A DNA stretch of 64,000 bases, taken from contig NZ_JMLJ01000006.1 of NCBI RefSeq assembly GCF_000686705.1, positions 62,001-126,000 on the forward strand, written 5' to 3'. Below are positions 55,254 through 63,726 of this stretch, in pieces. How positions within the stretch are numbered: position 1 is the stretch's first letter; each line of letters begins with the position of its first letter. The DNA comes from Clostridium hydrogeniformans DSM 21757 (GTDB taxonomy: Bacteria > Bacillota > Clostridia > Clostridiales > Clostridiaceae). A program made the translations under genes and the position numbers. The notes under the pieces are model-generated. The model did no database searches. It was not told the origin of the DNA and saw nothing but the letters and a program-made list of their open reading frames with translations.

Positions 55254-56036
55254 ATGTATTATATGTATGATTCTTATAGAGATACTAATGATAAAAAATC
55301 TTATGGTGGCGGAAGCTATTGTTATAGTAAGAAATACTATGATGACAACTATGACAATGATGATGATTATGATTATGGCTATGACTATGACAAGGGATAT
55401 GAGAAAAAAGAATGTAAGCCTAGATACTATTACTATCGCTGCAAAAAGTATCCTGAGTACAAGTATTGTAGACCTGTAAAATGTCATGATAAGAAAAAAG
55501 AATATGATAATTCTTATGATTATGATAAGAGCTATGATAATGATTATGACAATAGTTATGATTATGACAATAGTTATGAGAAAAAAGAATGTAAACCTAG
55601 ATACTACTACTATAAACACAAAAAGTATCCTGAGTATGAATATTGTAGACCTGTAAAATGTCATGATAAGAAAAAAGAATATGATAATTCTTATGATTAT
55701 GATAATGGTTACGATAATGATTATGACAAGGGTTATGAGTATGACAGAAGTTATGAGAAGAAAGAATGTGAACCTAGATACTACTATTACCGTTGTAGAA
55801 AGTATCCTGAATATAAATATTGTAGACCTGTAAGACCTCATCATGAAAAATGTGGTTATGGATATGATGAACATGAATATAAACCTGAAAAAGAATATGA
55901 TGAAAAAGACTACGGATATGAAAAATGTGACTGTGAAAAAGATGAAAGACATGAAAAAGAATATGATGAAAAAGACTATGGCTACGAAAAGTGTGATTGT
56001 GAAAAAGATTACAACCACAAAGAAGAAGAATATTAG
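55254..56036 (+). CDS. Tyr/Asp/Lys/Cys-rich tandem-repeat protein, probable spore coat component
   Basis: 260 residues, of which by my count about 63 are Tyr and 16 Cys; there is no signal peptide or membrane helix. A Tyr-Asp-rich lead is followed by two exact-length 59-residue units (177 bp) beginning at DNA positions 55398 and 55575, and a diverged third at 55752. Each has the core KKEC-PRYYYY and YPEY-YCRPV. Two 22-residue repeats with DYGYEKCDCEKD end the protein. AGGAGGT precedes the ATG and a sigma-K-like promoter lies upstream. Dityrosine and disulfide cross-linking in a spore coat is the likely use, an inference. No homologue is recognised. Confidence 0.75.
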   Translation: MYYMYDSYRDTNDKKSYGGGSYCYSKKYYDDNYDNDDDYDYGYDYDKGYEKKECKPRYYYYRCKKYPEYKYCRPVKCHDKKKEYDNSYDYDKSYDNDYDNSYDYDNSYEKKECKPRYYYYKHKKYPEYEYCRPVKCHDKKKEYDNSYDYDNGYDNDYDKGYEYDRSYEKKECEPRYYYYRCRKYPEYKYCRPVRPHHEKCGYGYDEHEYKPEKEYDEKDYGYEKCDCEKDERHEKEYDEKDYGYEKCDCEKDYNHKEEEY

Positions 56037-56116
56037 AATATATAGGAAATAATATTTAAGCCACTTCATTAGTGTTGAAAATTCATTAGTATAATATAAT
56101 TATTATATTAATTATA

Positions 56117-56252
56117 TATAGAACAAATCTTTCTTCAGGTGGTGTTCTTTCCACCACCTGAAGGTTAGATGAGTTAATCTAGGGGCGTATCAACTGTTAT
56201 CCCCAGCTTACACGCGGATGGGGATGTTACAGCTTATAGCCATCAGATAAAT
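56117..56252 (+). repeat. Copy 3 of the ~135-bp structured intergenic element
   Basis: The best-formed copy. Stem 1 is CTTCAGGTGGTG / CCACCACCTGAAG with a TTCTTT loop; hairpin 2 is TAGAT/ATCTA; stem 3 is CTGTTATCCCCA / TGGGGATGTTACAG. It has the same borders (TATAGAAC at the left, CAGATAAAT at the right) as copy 2. It lies downstream of the Tyr-rich gene on the same strand, before the convergent exopolysaccharide operon. Confidence 0.8.
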
Positions 56253-56288
56253 TTCTCTAATAACTAAATATTTTACCCTGAACTAATA

Positions 56289-56320
56289 GCCACATACCAG
56301 TTAAAATCTAGGTATGTGGC
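56289..56320 (-). terminator. Terminator of the exopolysaccharide operon
   Basis: GCCACATACC (56289-56298) pairs with GGTATGTGGC (56311-56320), about 28 bases past the DHHW gene stop codon. The T-run is weak in both directions. Confidence 0.65.
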
Positions 56321-56347
56321 TTAATCTTTAAACTCTACAAAATATTT

Positions 56348-57550
56348 TTATTTCTTTCTAAAATCAAAAAACTCTTTAACTAAGTCTGGTGGTGAATATG
56401 AAACAAAAATAAAATCTAATTCTGTATTATTTATAACCCTTAACATATCATCTTTATAATATCTTGGATCTAATATATAAACATCTGAACATACCGAAGA
56501 AAAGAATGATATTAATGGAACAGCTAAAGAATCCTTTATAAATAGTACCTTAGGTCCATTTTTATTTTCTTTATTTTTAATATGTGCAAAGGGCTGATTC
56601 CCATAAAGATAAGAAAAATATTTATCTGGTGCTAATCCATACACATCATTATTTCTAAGTGGATTAATTGCTACCAGTGCCTCCTCAAATCTTCCTGTTA
56701 AAGTCCCCTTATTAAAGCTATTTTCAAAATAAAAGTCATAATCTGTTTTAAACTTAGGGTATATTAATGAAAAATCATCCACCTCTGTATAGTACTTTCC
56801 TGTCTTTCTTCCCATAGAACCAACAAAAGAATTCTTGTAATTGACTATATTATAATTATTAATATCAGTATAAAAATTATTCTTATCTAGTCCCATATTA
56901 TATTTTTCATTAAGACTTTTAACAACTTGTGTAAATCCCCAAAAAGCAGTTTCAATCTTCCAGTGGTGGTCAGTATTAAAGAATAAGTCTTCTCCTTTTA
57001 TTCCACTTTCTAAAATCTCTTCTCTTAAGTCTATGGTATCAATTCCCTCTGATTTTACTTCCATCAAAAACTTATCTGCAGTTTCATTATTATAATGATA
57101 AGGTATGCCTCTTGGAAATTCTGTATGTCCCCTTACATATTTATCAGGGGTCATCAAATATATAAACTTAGTTTCTGGATCCTTTACTTCTTCCTTAAGA
57201 TCCTTTAACTTTTCTTTAATCTCTTCGGTTGGATTTTCCTTATTTGTAAAATAGGTAAAATGTAGCTTTCCTTCTGTATCCTTTACCACCTCAAAGTTAG
57301 ATAACTCATTTTTCCCCATAAGTTTTTGCATATATCCATAGCTCTCAATAAGAGTATACTTCCCATAAATATTATCATTAATTGCTTTTTCCACATTAGA
57401 AATATATTCTCTTAAAGAAGAAACATCTGTCTTTTTTACTGTTTCCTTAAGAGGGCCATAGCTTTTATATAGGTTTAATATGGAAAATGTAAATAAAAAT
57501 ATGATAAAAGCTATGGTTGTTATAAACTTTTTGATAAATTGTCTATTCAT
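56348..57550 (-). CDS. DHHW-family protein, AlgJ/CcsI-like acetylation factor
   Basis: 400 residues with one N-terminal membrane helix (about 9-28) and an extracytoplasmic SGNH-like domain. The family signature FFNTDHHWKIETAFWG near residue 190 and a late serine segment (VLFIKDSLAVPL) fit the acetyltransferase-like AlgJ/DHHW group. It is encoded 13 bases after the MBOAT gene and probably transfers acetyl groups, relayed by that protein, to the exported glucan. It is the last gene of the operon. GGGGGG precedes the ATG. Confidence 0.83.
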   Translation of the reverse strand: MNRQFIKKFITTIAFIIFLFTFSILNLYKSYGPLKETVKKTDVSSLREYISNVEKAINDNIYGKYTLIESYGYMQKLMGKNELSNFEVVKDTEGKLHFTYFTNKENPTEEIKEKLKDLKEEVKDPETKFIYLMTPDKYVRGHTEFPRGIPYHYNNETADKFLMEVKSEGIDTIDLREEILESGIKGEDLFFNTDHHWKIETAFWGFTQVVKSLNEKYNMGLDKNNFYTDINNYNIVNYKNSFVGSMGRKTGKYYTEVDDFSLIYPKFKTDYDFYFENSFNKGTLTGRFEEALVAINPLRNNDVYGLAPDKYFSYLYGNQPFAHIKNKENKNGPKVLFIKDSLAVPLISFFSSVCSDVYILDPRYYKDDMLRVINNTELDFIFVSYSPPDLVKEFFDFRKK

Positions 57551-57562
57551 ACCTATCCCCCC

Positions 57563-58984
57563 TTAAAAATTAAAGTATATAAATGGATTGTAGGTACCCT
57601 TTGTTAAATAGGATACACAGATTAAGAATAATGTGATAACTACAAAGGGATACCCAACTTCAAGAAGTATACTCCCTCTGCGTCCCTCTACAATAAACTT
57701 ATTTATTCTTTTAGCTAGGGGAATTGAAAATATAATTCCTCCTATTAAAAATAAACTGTACTCCTTTAAAAACATTAAGGTATAATCACTCCAAAATCCA
57801 TTTCCTAAAACTCCAAACATATTTAAAATAAACTTTCTTGCTTCAATAAGATTCTTAGATCTAAAGATAACCCAGTTTAAATTAATAATAAACAAGGTAT
57901 ATATATTTCTAAGAATTTTATGTTTCTCCATTCTATCTATGCCAAAGAACTTCTCCATGGAGATAAAAACAAAATTAGAAAGTCCCCATAATATAAATGT
58001 CCATTCAGCTCCATGCCATATACCAGTAAGCATCCAAACAACAAATAAATTTCGTATTATTTTATCCTTATTACTTACCCTAGAACCTCCTAATGGAAAA
58101 TAAACATAATCCTTAAACCAAGTTCCAAGGGATATATGCCATCTTCTCCAAAACTCTGTAACAGACTTTGATATATATGGATAATTAAAATTCTCTTCAA
58201 ACTTAAATCCAAACATTAATCCTAGTCCAATAGCCATATCAGAATATCCTGAGAAATCAAAGAATATTTGCAGGGTATAAGCAATAGATCCAAGCCATGC
58301 AAGGCTTGCTACCACACCTGCATCAGTATTCATTTGAAAAATTCTATCTGCTATAATTGCCATGTTATTAGCAATTAGCACCTTCTTACCAAGTCCTGTA
58401 ATAAACCTACAGGTTCCTATAGAAATCTTTTGCCAGGTTTCCTTTCTGTTATCCATCTGGTCTGCAATTGTACTATACCTTACAATGGGTCCTGCAATTA
58501 GTTGAGGAAAGAAGGATATATATAAAGCAACATAAAGAGGGTTCTTTTGTACTTTACCATCCTCCCTATAAACATCTATTACATAAGACATAGCTTGAAA
58601 GGTAAAAAATGAAATTCCTATAGGTAGTATTATATTAGGTATAGAAAGATTTAACCTTGCCATCTCATTTATTGTTCTAATAGTAAATCCAAGATATTTA
58701 AAGACAAAAAGAATTCCTAAATTAGTAACGCAGGTTAAAATAAGAATAAGCCGTGCTATTGATTTCTTATCTCTATACTTATCAATTATTAGTGCAAAAA
58801 TATAATTTAACATTATAGAAAGAATCATAATTAGTACAAACCAAGGTTCTCCCCAGGCATAAAAGAATAAACTTGCCACCAACAAAAAAATATTTTTAAG
58901 TCTATATGATTTCCTTAAAAGATAATAGGTAACTAAAACTATTGGAAGAAAGTAAAATAAAAAAACTATACTAGAAAAAAGCAT
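57563..58984 (-). CDS. MBOAT-family O-acyltransferase (AlgI/DltB/CcsH-like)
   Basis: A 473-residue membrane protein with about eleven helices. MBOAT signatures are QLIAGPIVRYS, FFDFSGYSDMAIGLGLMFGFKFEENFNYPY, WRRWHISLGTWFKDYVYFPLGGSR and GIWHGAEWTFILWG, the last carrying the catalytic His. It should move acetyl groups across the membrane for polysaccharide O-acetylation. It stands between the cellulose-synthase partner gene and the DHHW gene in one operon. GGGGGG precedes the ATG. Confidence 0.93.
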   Translation of the reverse strand: MLFSSIVFLFYFLPIVLVTYYLLRKSYRLKNIFLLVASLFFYAWGEPWFVLIMILSIMLNYIFALIIDKYRDKKSIARLILILTCVTNLGILFVFKYLGFTIRTINEMARLNLSIPNIILPIGISFFTFQAMSYVIDVYREDGKVQKNPLYVALYISFFPQLIAGPIVRYSTIADQMDNRKETWQKISIGTCRFITGLGKKVLIANNMAIIADRIFQMNTDAGVVASLAWLGSIAYTLQIFFDFSGYSDMAIGLGLMFGFKFEENFNYPYISKSVTEFWRRWHISLGTWFKDYVYFPLGGSRVSNKDKIIRNLFVVWMLTGIWHGAEWTFILWGLSNFVFISMEKFFGIDRMEKHKILRNIYTLFIINLNWVIFRSKNLIEARKFILNMFGVLGNGFWSDYTLMFLKEYSLFLIGGIIFSIPLAKRINKFIVEGRRGSILLEVGYPFVVITLFLICVSYLTKGTYNPFIYFNF

Positions 58985-59033
58985 AAAATCCCCCCTTTAT
59001 ATATGAAGTGGTATACCTCACTGAGTACTGTAT

Positions 59034-60137
59034 TTATAATCCCTTCTTCCATCGTCTTCTCCATATAAAATAAAACATTGATACTACAAGAACTATTAAA
59101 ATCCCAATGACTCTAAATATAAAAATTAAGTATTTATTATTTAAGATATTTTTAGGATTACTAACTTCTTTAATTTCCTCTGTCTTTGGTACTAAAAGAC
59201 TTACTCCATCTACATCCTTTAACTCTCTTACAGATGACTCCTTTAAGGAAACTTCTAATATTATATTAACCTTATTATCAATTATAGATTTAATATTAAC
59301 CTTATCTACAGTAGTATCCGTGGCTACAGTTAATCTTCCTTTTTCTGTGATTGATATCCCCTTCTCCTCTTCATTTAAAGAAAAGTAGACCCTATAATTT
59401 TTTTCTCCACCTTCTTCATTATTAATTACTAAGCTGTACTCTTCAATGGATTCACCAACTATGGGCTTCATTACAGTTTTATCCCCAATAAGTTTTAAGC
59501 TAGAAATATCCTCTGGAATATAAGTATCACTAGAAGAAATAAGGTTAACCCCTCCTATTTCCATCTTTTGAATAGTGTTTTCTTTCGTTGTGGCTGTAAT
59601 ACCATAGGAAGCTATCTCTCCTAACTCTTCTTTAGATATCCTAAAATTTTGAAAAGGAACGTGAACTCTTCCCTGAAAACTCTTATCTAATTCAATTAAT
59701 CCCTTTTCAATATTACCTAACCTCATATTTTTTTCATTGTCTTTTTTTAATAATACATAGGAGTCTTCTCCTAAGGTTATATATTTTCCATCCTTCAATA
59801 TAATAAATAAATTAATCCTTAGAGGCTTGTCCGATAGATTTTTTATATAAAACCCTATCTCCCCATAGGAAGACCAATCCATTTCAGAATTAACATATAG
59901 CTGAGATGTATAATAACCTTTTTCTAATCCATTGGTGTTCATATTTAAAATTATATTTCCATTTTCATTAACCTTGTCCCAGCTATTTTCTCCTCCACTA
60001 TCTTTTAAAGTTAAGTTCTCCATAGGTATATCTAAGGTAGAGGCTGACGCATATGAAGGAAAATTAAAGCCTATTAAAACTAATAAACTAAATACAAAAC
60101 CCATTAAAACTTTTATATTACTCTTTTTCTGTGTCAT
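59034..60137 (-). CDS. Secreted, C-terminally anchored partner of the cellulose-like synthase (CcsB/BcsB-position protein)
   Basis: 367 residues with a signal peptide ending near SYASA, a beta-rich extracytoplasmic region (about 35-200; WDKVNENGNIILNMNTNG, YGEIGFYIKNLSDKPLRINLFI, like a carbohydrate-binding jelly roll), a second beta domain (about 210-305) and a C-terminal membrane helix (about 336-358) followed by WRRRWKK. It is shorter than typical BcsB (700 residues or more) but occupies the same operon place and topology: outside domains plus one helix that could dock on the synthase. Assignment is by context; similarity to BcsB is weak. Confidence 0.6.
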   Translation of the reverse strand: MTQKKSNIKVLMGFVFSLLVLIGFNFPSYASASTLDIPMENLTLKDSGGENSWDKVNENGNIILNMNTNGLEKGYYTSQLYVNSEMDWSSYGEIGFYIKNLSDKPLRINLFIILKDGKYITLGEDSYVLLKKDNEKNMRLGNIEKGLIELDKSFQGRVHVPFQNFRISKEELGEIASYGITATTKENTIQKMEIGGVNLISSSDTYIPEDISSLKLIGDKTVMKPIVGESIEEYSLVINNEEGGEKNYRVYFSLNEEEKGISITEKGRLTVATDTTVDKVNIKSIIDNKVNIILEVSLKESSVRELKDVDGVSLLVPKTEEIKEVSNPKNILNNKYLIFIFRVIGILIVLVVSMFYFIWRRRWKKGL

Positions 60138-60149
60138 AGCAACCTCCCC

Positions 60150-62474
60150 TTATATATAGGACATTTCATCTAGTTCATCTAGAATAATATTTTTATTCTG
60201 TTTCTTAATATTTTTCTTTTCTTCTGTTACTTTTTTAAAGTTACCCATCCATTTTATTAAAATCTCTTCAAAATTTTTATCTTTTATTAATGACTTATAA
60301 TTTGTAATAACATAGAGGCTCTCTCCACCTTCTTTAGCTGATGCAACAAACTTACATTTTAATTTAATATTATTTTCTAAGAGTATAGTTAATGTTTTAG
60401 GATTCTTACCCATAGTATTAATTCTAGTATACTCATAATTAAAATCCTTTAATGTAACTTCTTCATTATCTGAAGTTTTAACAGTTTCATCTAATAAGAA
60501 TCTTGCTAGTTTTCTATTAGAAAACCTTTCTTTTTCCATTCTTTTAAATGTATTTATTTTAAGATCTTCAAAGGTACTTCCATCCTTCTTTAGTACCTTA
60601 GGTAAAGAAGGCACTCTATCATAAACAATTTGTAAAAGTTCTCTTTTATCCTCTTCCTTAATATCTATAATCTGAAAAGAGTACTTCCATCTATCTTTCA
60701 TGTTATATACGTGTACTATTCTAGCCTTGAATCTACTATTGTATCTATCAGTGTTTAAAATCACATCCCACTCTAAGTTATGGTCAATATATTTAGGGAA
60801 ATCTAATGTTACAGAAAACCCCTCCTCTGAGATGTCACTAGTTAAACACTCTATATTAAAATCATTATTTCTAAGAGTACAATCGACACTTGCCATGGTA
60901 CGCTCATGTTTTCTATAACTCTTTCTTCCTGTCATAAAGAAAATAGACATTACAATATTATAAAAGTTTATTAGTAGCCAAAATAATACCACTATCATAC
61001 CAATAGATCCTGTTTTAAAAGTCCATCTTATACAATTTATAATCCCAATAACAGATAGAATCCCTAGAACAATATGAGGAAGTGCACAAAGAATTTGGTA
61101 TCTTCTATCATCTTCCATCTTATTTTTTTTTGTAACTGAGAAATTTTTCTCTGTAATACAAAAGGTTTCTAATATAATTGGAAAAAATAAAGATGGGAAT
61201 AAAATATTTTCATAAACATTTGTCCATTTATTATTACGAATATTTCCTGATAGCTTCTTAATACATATATTAGTAAGTACATACATAGGAAGCCAAAATA
61301 CAATAACTTCAAGTAATGTACACTTTACGACAATAACATTAAAAACTGTAAATAAAATAGGAGCCATAATATAAATTAATCTTTTCAAAGGAAAGAACCA
61401 ATATAAAACAGAAGCAAGATAGTTAAGCTTTTGGGTTATGCTAAGACCTCTTTTAAAAAGTATATTTTTCTTTCTTCCAGTTTGAATACACCCTCTTGCC
61501 CATCTTTTTCTTTGTTTAATTAAGCTTTTTAAATCTGATGGTGACAACCCTGAGGCATGGATACTATTTATGGCATAGCATTTATATCCCTTACTTTGAA
61601 TTTCTATTCCAGTTGCAAAATCTTCTGTTATAACTCCAGTTGCAAACCCTTCAATCTCCTCTAAGGCTTCTCTTAAAATAATTGTATTAGAACCACCATA
61701 TATAACTGAGTTAGACTTATTTCTTCCTGATTGAATGTCTAAATAAAAATAATCCTGTTCATTAGGAATTCTTCCCTCTGAATGTAAATTAAATTGAAAT
61801 AAATCTGGATTATAAAAACTTTGGGGAGTTTGTACAAATCCCACCTTATCTCCTGTAAAGAAATAAGGAACACAAGATATTAAAAAGTCATGCATTGGAA
61901 TCATATCTGCATCCATTGTAACAATTAAGGGAGAGTTTGTTTTCATCATTGCATGATTTAGGTTTCCTGCCTTTGCATGTTTCCTTTCTTCTCTGGTTAT
62001 ATAATTTATATTCATTTTTCTACATAAATCTTTCATCTCTTTACGGTTACCATCATCACATAGGTATATATGAACCTTAGACTTATCTGGATAATCCATA
62101 TATAAACACCCATTAATTGTCTTATATAAAAGTTCAACTGGCTCATTATATGTGGCTATAAATACATCTATGTGAGGATATTCATAGTCTTCTATATTAG
62201 GACGTTCAGGAAACTCCACATTGGTCATGTTATAGAAATGAATACTTGCTTCAAACATACCTATTATCTCTATGATTAAAAGATACAGTCCAGCTACTAC
62301 TGCAATAAGCCCGTATTCAAAAGGAATTGTAAAAAATATACGCCACCCTAAATATATTAGGGAAAAAATCAAGGTGAAAATAAATAAAATTTTATTTTTT
62401 GTGCTTTTAAAATTCAAAAAACCACCCTCTTTATTAAAAGTAAATGCCAATTTGCTATTGATACCTTTTTTCAT
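60150..62474 (-). CDS. Cellulose synthase-like glycosyltransferase with PilZ domain (BcsA/CcsA-like)
   Basis: A 774-residue processive GT2 membrane enzyme polymerising UDP-glucose or a similar sugar. It has two helices, then the catalytic domain with FIATYNEP, MDADMIP (about 187), ITEDFATGI (about 283) and KQRKRWARG (about 322), then a helix bundle. A PilZ domain follows (about 519-615) with R-KHE-R and DISEEG matching the RxxxR and (D/N)xSxxG motifs, so c-di-GMP activation is expected. An alternative start is the TTG within FLNFKSTKNK after GAGGGTGG, about 19 residues in; the ATG at 62474 has a poorly spaced RBS. Confidence 0.92.
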   Translation of the reverse strand: MKKGINSKLAFTFNKEGGFLNFKSTKNKILFIFTLIFSLIYLGWRIFFTIPFEYGLIAVVAGLYLLIIEIIGMFEASIHFYNMTNVEFPERPNIEDYEYPHIDVFIATYNEPVELLYKTINGCLYMDYPDKSKVHIYLCDDGNRKEMKDLCRKMNINYITREERKHAKAGNLNHAMMKTNSPLIVTMDADMIPMHDFLISCVPYFFTGDKVGFVQTPQSFYNPDLFQFNLHSEGRIPNEQDYFYLDIQSGRNKSNSVIYGGSNTIILREALEEIEGFATGVITEDFATGIEIQSKGYKCYAINSIHASGLSPSDLKSLIKQRKRWARGCIQTGRKKNILFKRGLSITQKLNYLASVLYWFFPLKRLIYIMAPILFTVFNVIVVKCTLLEVIVFWLPMYVLTNICIKKLSGNIRNNKWTNVYENILFPSLFFPIILETFCITEKNFSVTKKNKMEDDRRYQILCALPHIVLGILSVIGIINCIRWTFKTGSIGMIVVLFWLLINFYNIVMSIFFMTGRKSYRKHERTMASVDCTLRNNDFNIECLTSDISEEGFSVTLDFPKYIDHNLEWDVILNTDRYNSRFKARIVHVYNMKDRWKYSFQIIDIKEEDKRELLQIVYDRVPSLPKVLKKDGSTFEDLKINTFKRMEKERFSNRKLARFLLDETVKTSDNEEVTLKDFNYEYTRINTMGKNPKTLTILLENNIKLKCKFVASAKEGGESLYVITNYKSLIKDKNFEEILIKWMGNFKKVTEEKKNIKKQNKNIILDELDEMSYI

Positions 62475-63125
62475 TAAGTTAAGTGAATTTCCTGTAAAAA
62501 TAATATAACTAATTTTTTCTTTATTTAAAATGTATAGTAAAATCTATTCTTAATATTAATAAATATCATTTTAGTGTAGATTTCAATCCAAAATGTGTTA
62601 ATTGTTACATATAAGATGAAACATTGTATAATAATTCATACTCTATAATTACTTTATCTCTATGATTAAATAAGTATAAATAAAATATTTTTTCTATTAA
62701 TAAGTTAATGTTATCTATAATTTTATTAGCCTTACACATTGTATACTTAATTTGTATAATATTCAACCTATATCTTACATTTATTCCTTATTAATTATAA
62801 TTTTTCAATATCTATTTTATAAAACTAATCCTCACTATTCCTCTTCTATTTTAAACTTTTAATATTATTTCTTAAATTGTAACTTAAATAATACCTTGTT
62901 ATTAAAATCTTATAGCCTATTAAGTATATGACTTTTCTTATAATTATTATGCTCTTTTTCTATATAGGGTTACTAAAAGTTGCTTTTTATTTTTTTAATA
63001 TGCCATAATATTTATAAAAAATATATTTTTTTGTTAGATTACTACCCTATCTTCTCTATTTTTTAATACAGTGCTTAAAAAACTCCTCTTATATTTATTT
63101 CTTCTTAAAATAATTACTGTTTTTC

Positions 63126-63153
63126 TAACAGATGTTTAAAGCTTACACCTGTT
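63126..63153. other. Imperfect hairpin in the long gene-free region
   Basis: AACAG-A-TGT pairs with ACA-C-CTGTT around TTAAAGCTT. There is no T-run, and its role is unknown. Confidence 0.3.
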
Positions 63154-63512
63154 ACCACCTAATAAAGTTCTAGTTTTCCCTACTTAAAACATCTAAAAAC
63201 ATAAGGAACCCTTGACAATTAAGGCTTTTTATTATATCTTTTGTTACAGGCTTTAAAATAATAAAATATTTAATTTATCTTTTCTAATAAAGGTATACTA
63301 TATATCACTCACTACTCTTAGTAATAAATATAAATTTATTCTTAAGCTTAAAATATCTTAGAAACTAATTTATATTTATCTAAAGACTTTACATCTCTAA
63401 TTCTCTATGCCCTTAAGGATAGAAATAAGATTATAAAGTCCCCTATTAGTTTAAATCCAATTCATGTGAAGTAAAATTTTACTATGAATTAGTTTAACTT
63501 TATTTTTTATGC

Positions 63513-63645
63513 CATAAACTATAGAAGATGAACTATATATTTTAAAATTCTAAAATTAATTTATTCATGTGCCTAAGACAAGATAAATTAAGGATATTTT
63601 TAATGAATAAGTTAAAAACTTATATTAAAATCCTATAAAAATATA
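63513..63645 (+). repeat. MITE-like AT-rich repeat, copy D
   Basis: ATAAACTATAGAAG at the left, AATTAATTTATTCATGTGCC, AGATAAATTAAGGATATTTTTAATGAATAAG in the middle and AAAATCCTATAAAA at the right align with copies A-C. It is about 80 bases upstream of the YitT-family gene. Confidence 0.55.
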
Positions 63646-63726
63646 TGTTTTATAAAAAAAGTTTATCTTAATCTAAAGAAATTATATATTCGTAATTAGA
63701 TTTATAAAAACAAAAGGAGGAATAAA

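Larger units (their letters stand above)
62475..63726. other. 1.25-kb gene-free region upstream of the cellulose-synthase-like operon
   Basis: Very AT-rich with no coding-like frame. It contains MITE-like copy D (63513-63645) and an imperfect hairpin (63126-63153). It must hold the exopolysaccharide promoter (minus strand) and the YitT promoter (plus strand), but no box stood out. Neither c-di-GMP-I nor c-di-GMP-II riboswitch consensus blocks were seen. Confidence 0.5.

Noticed and set aside
55398-55830. Regular 177-bp DNA repeats considered as a CRISPR-like or satellite array
   Set aside because: They are in frame, encode protein repeats and have no spacer structure; no CRISPR repeats or cas genes occur in the window.
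55239-56069. Long minus-strand open frame (276 codons, rich in I and F) opposite the Tyr-rich protein gene
   Set aside because: It is the mirror of Tyr/Asp codons (TAT/GAT give ATA/ATC). The plus strand has the AGGAGGT site, a promoter-like sequence and regular protein repeats, while the minus frame has none.
62475-63726. Search for a c-di-GMP riboswitch before the cellulose-synthase-like gene
   Set aside because: No conserved GEMM or c-di-GMP-II sequence blocks were visible on the minus strand; c-di-GMP control is better explained by the PilZ domain.
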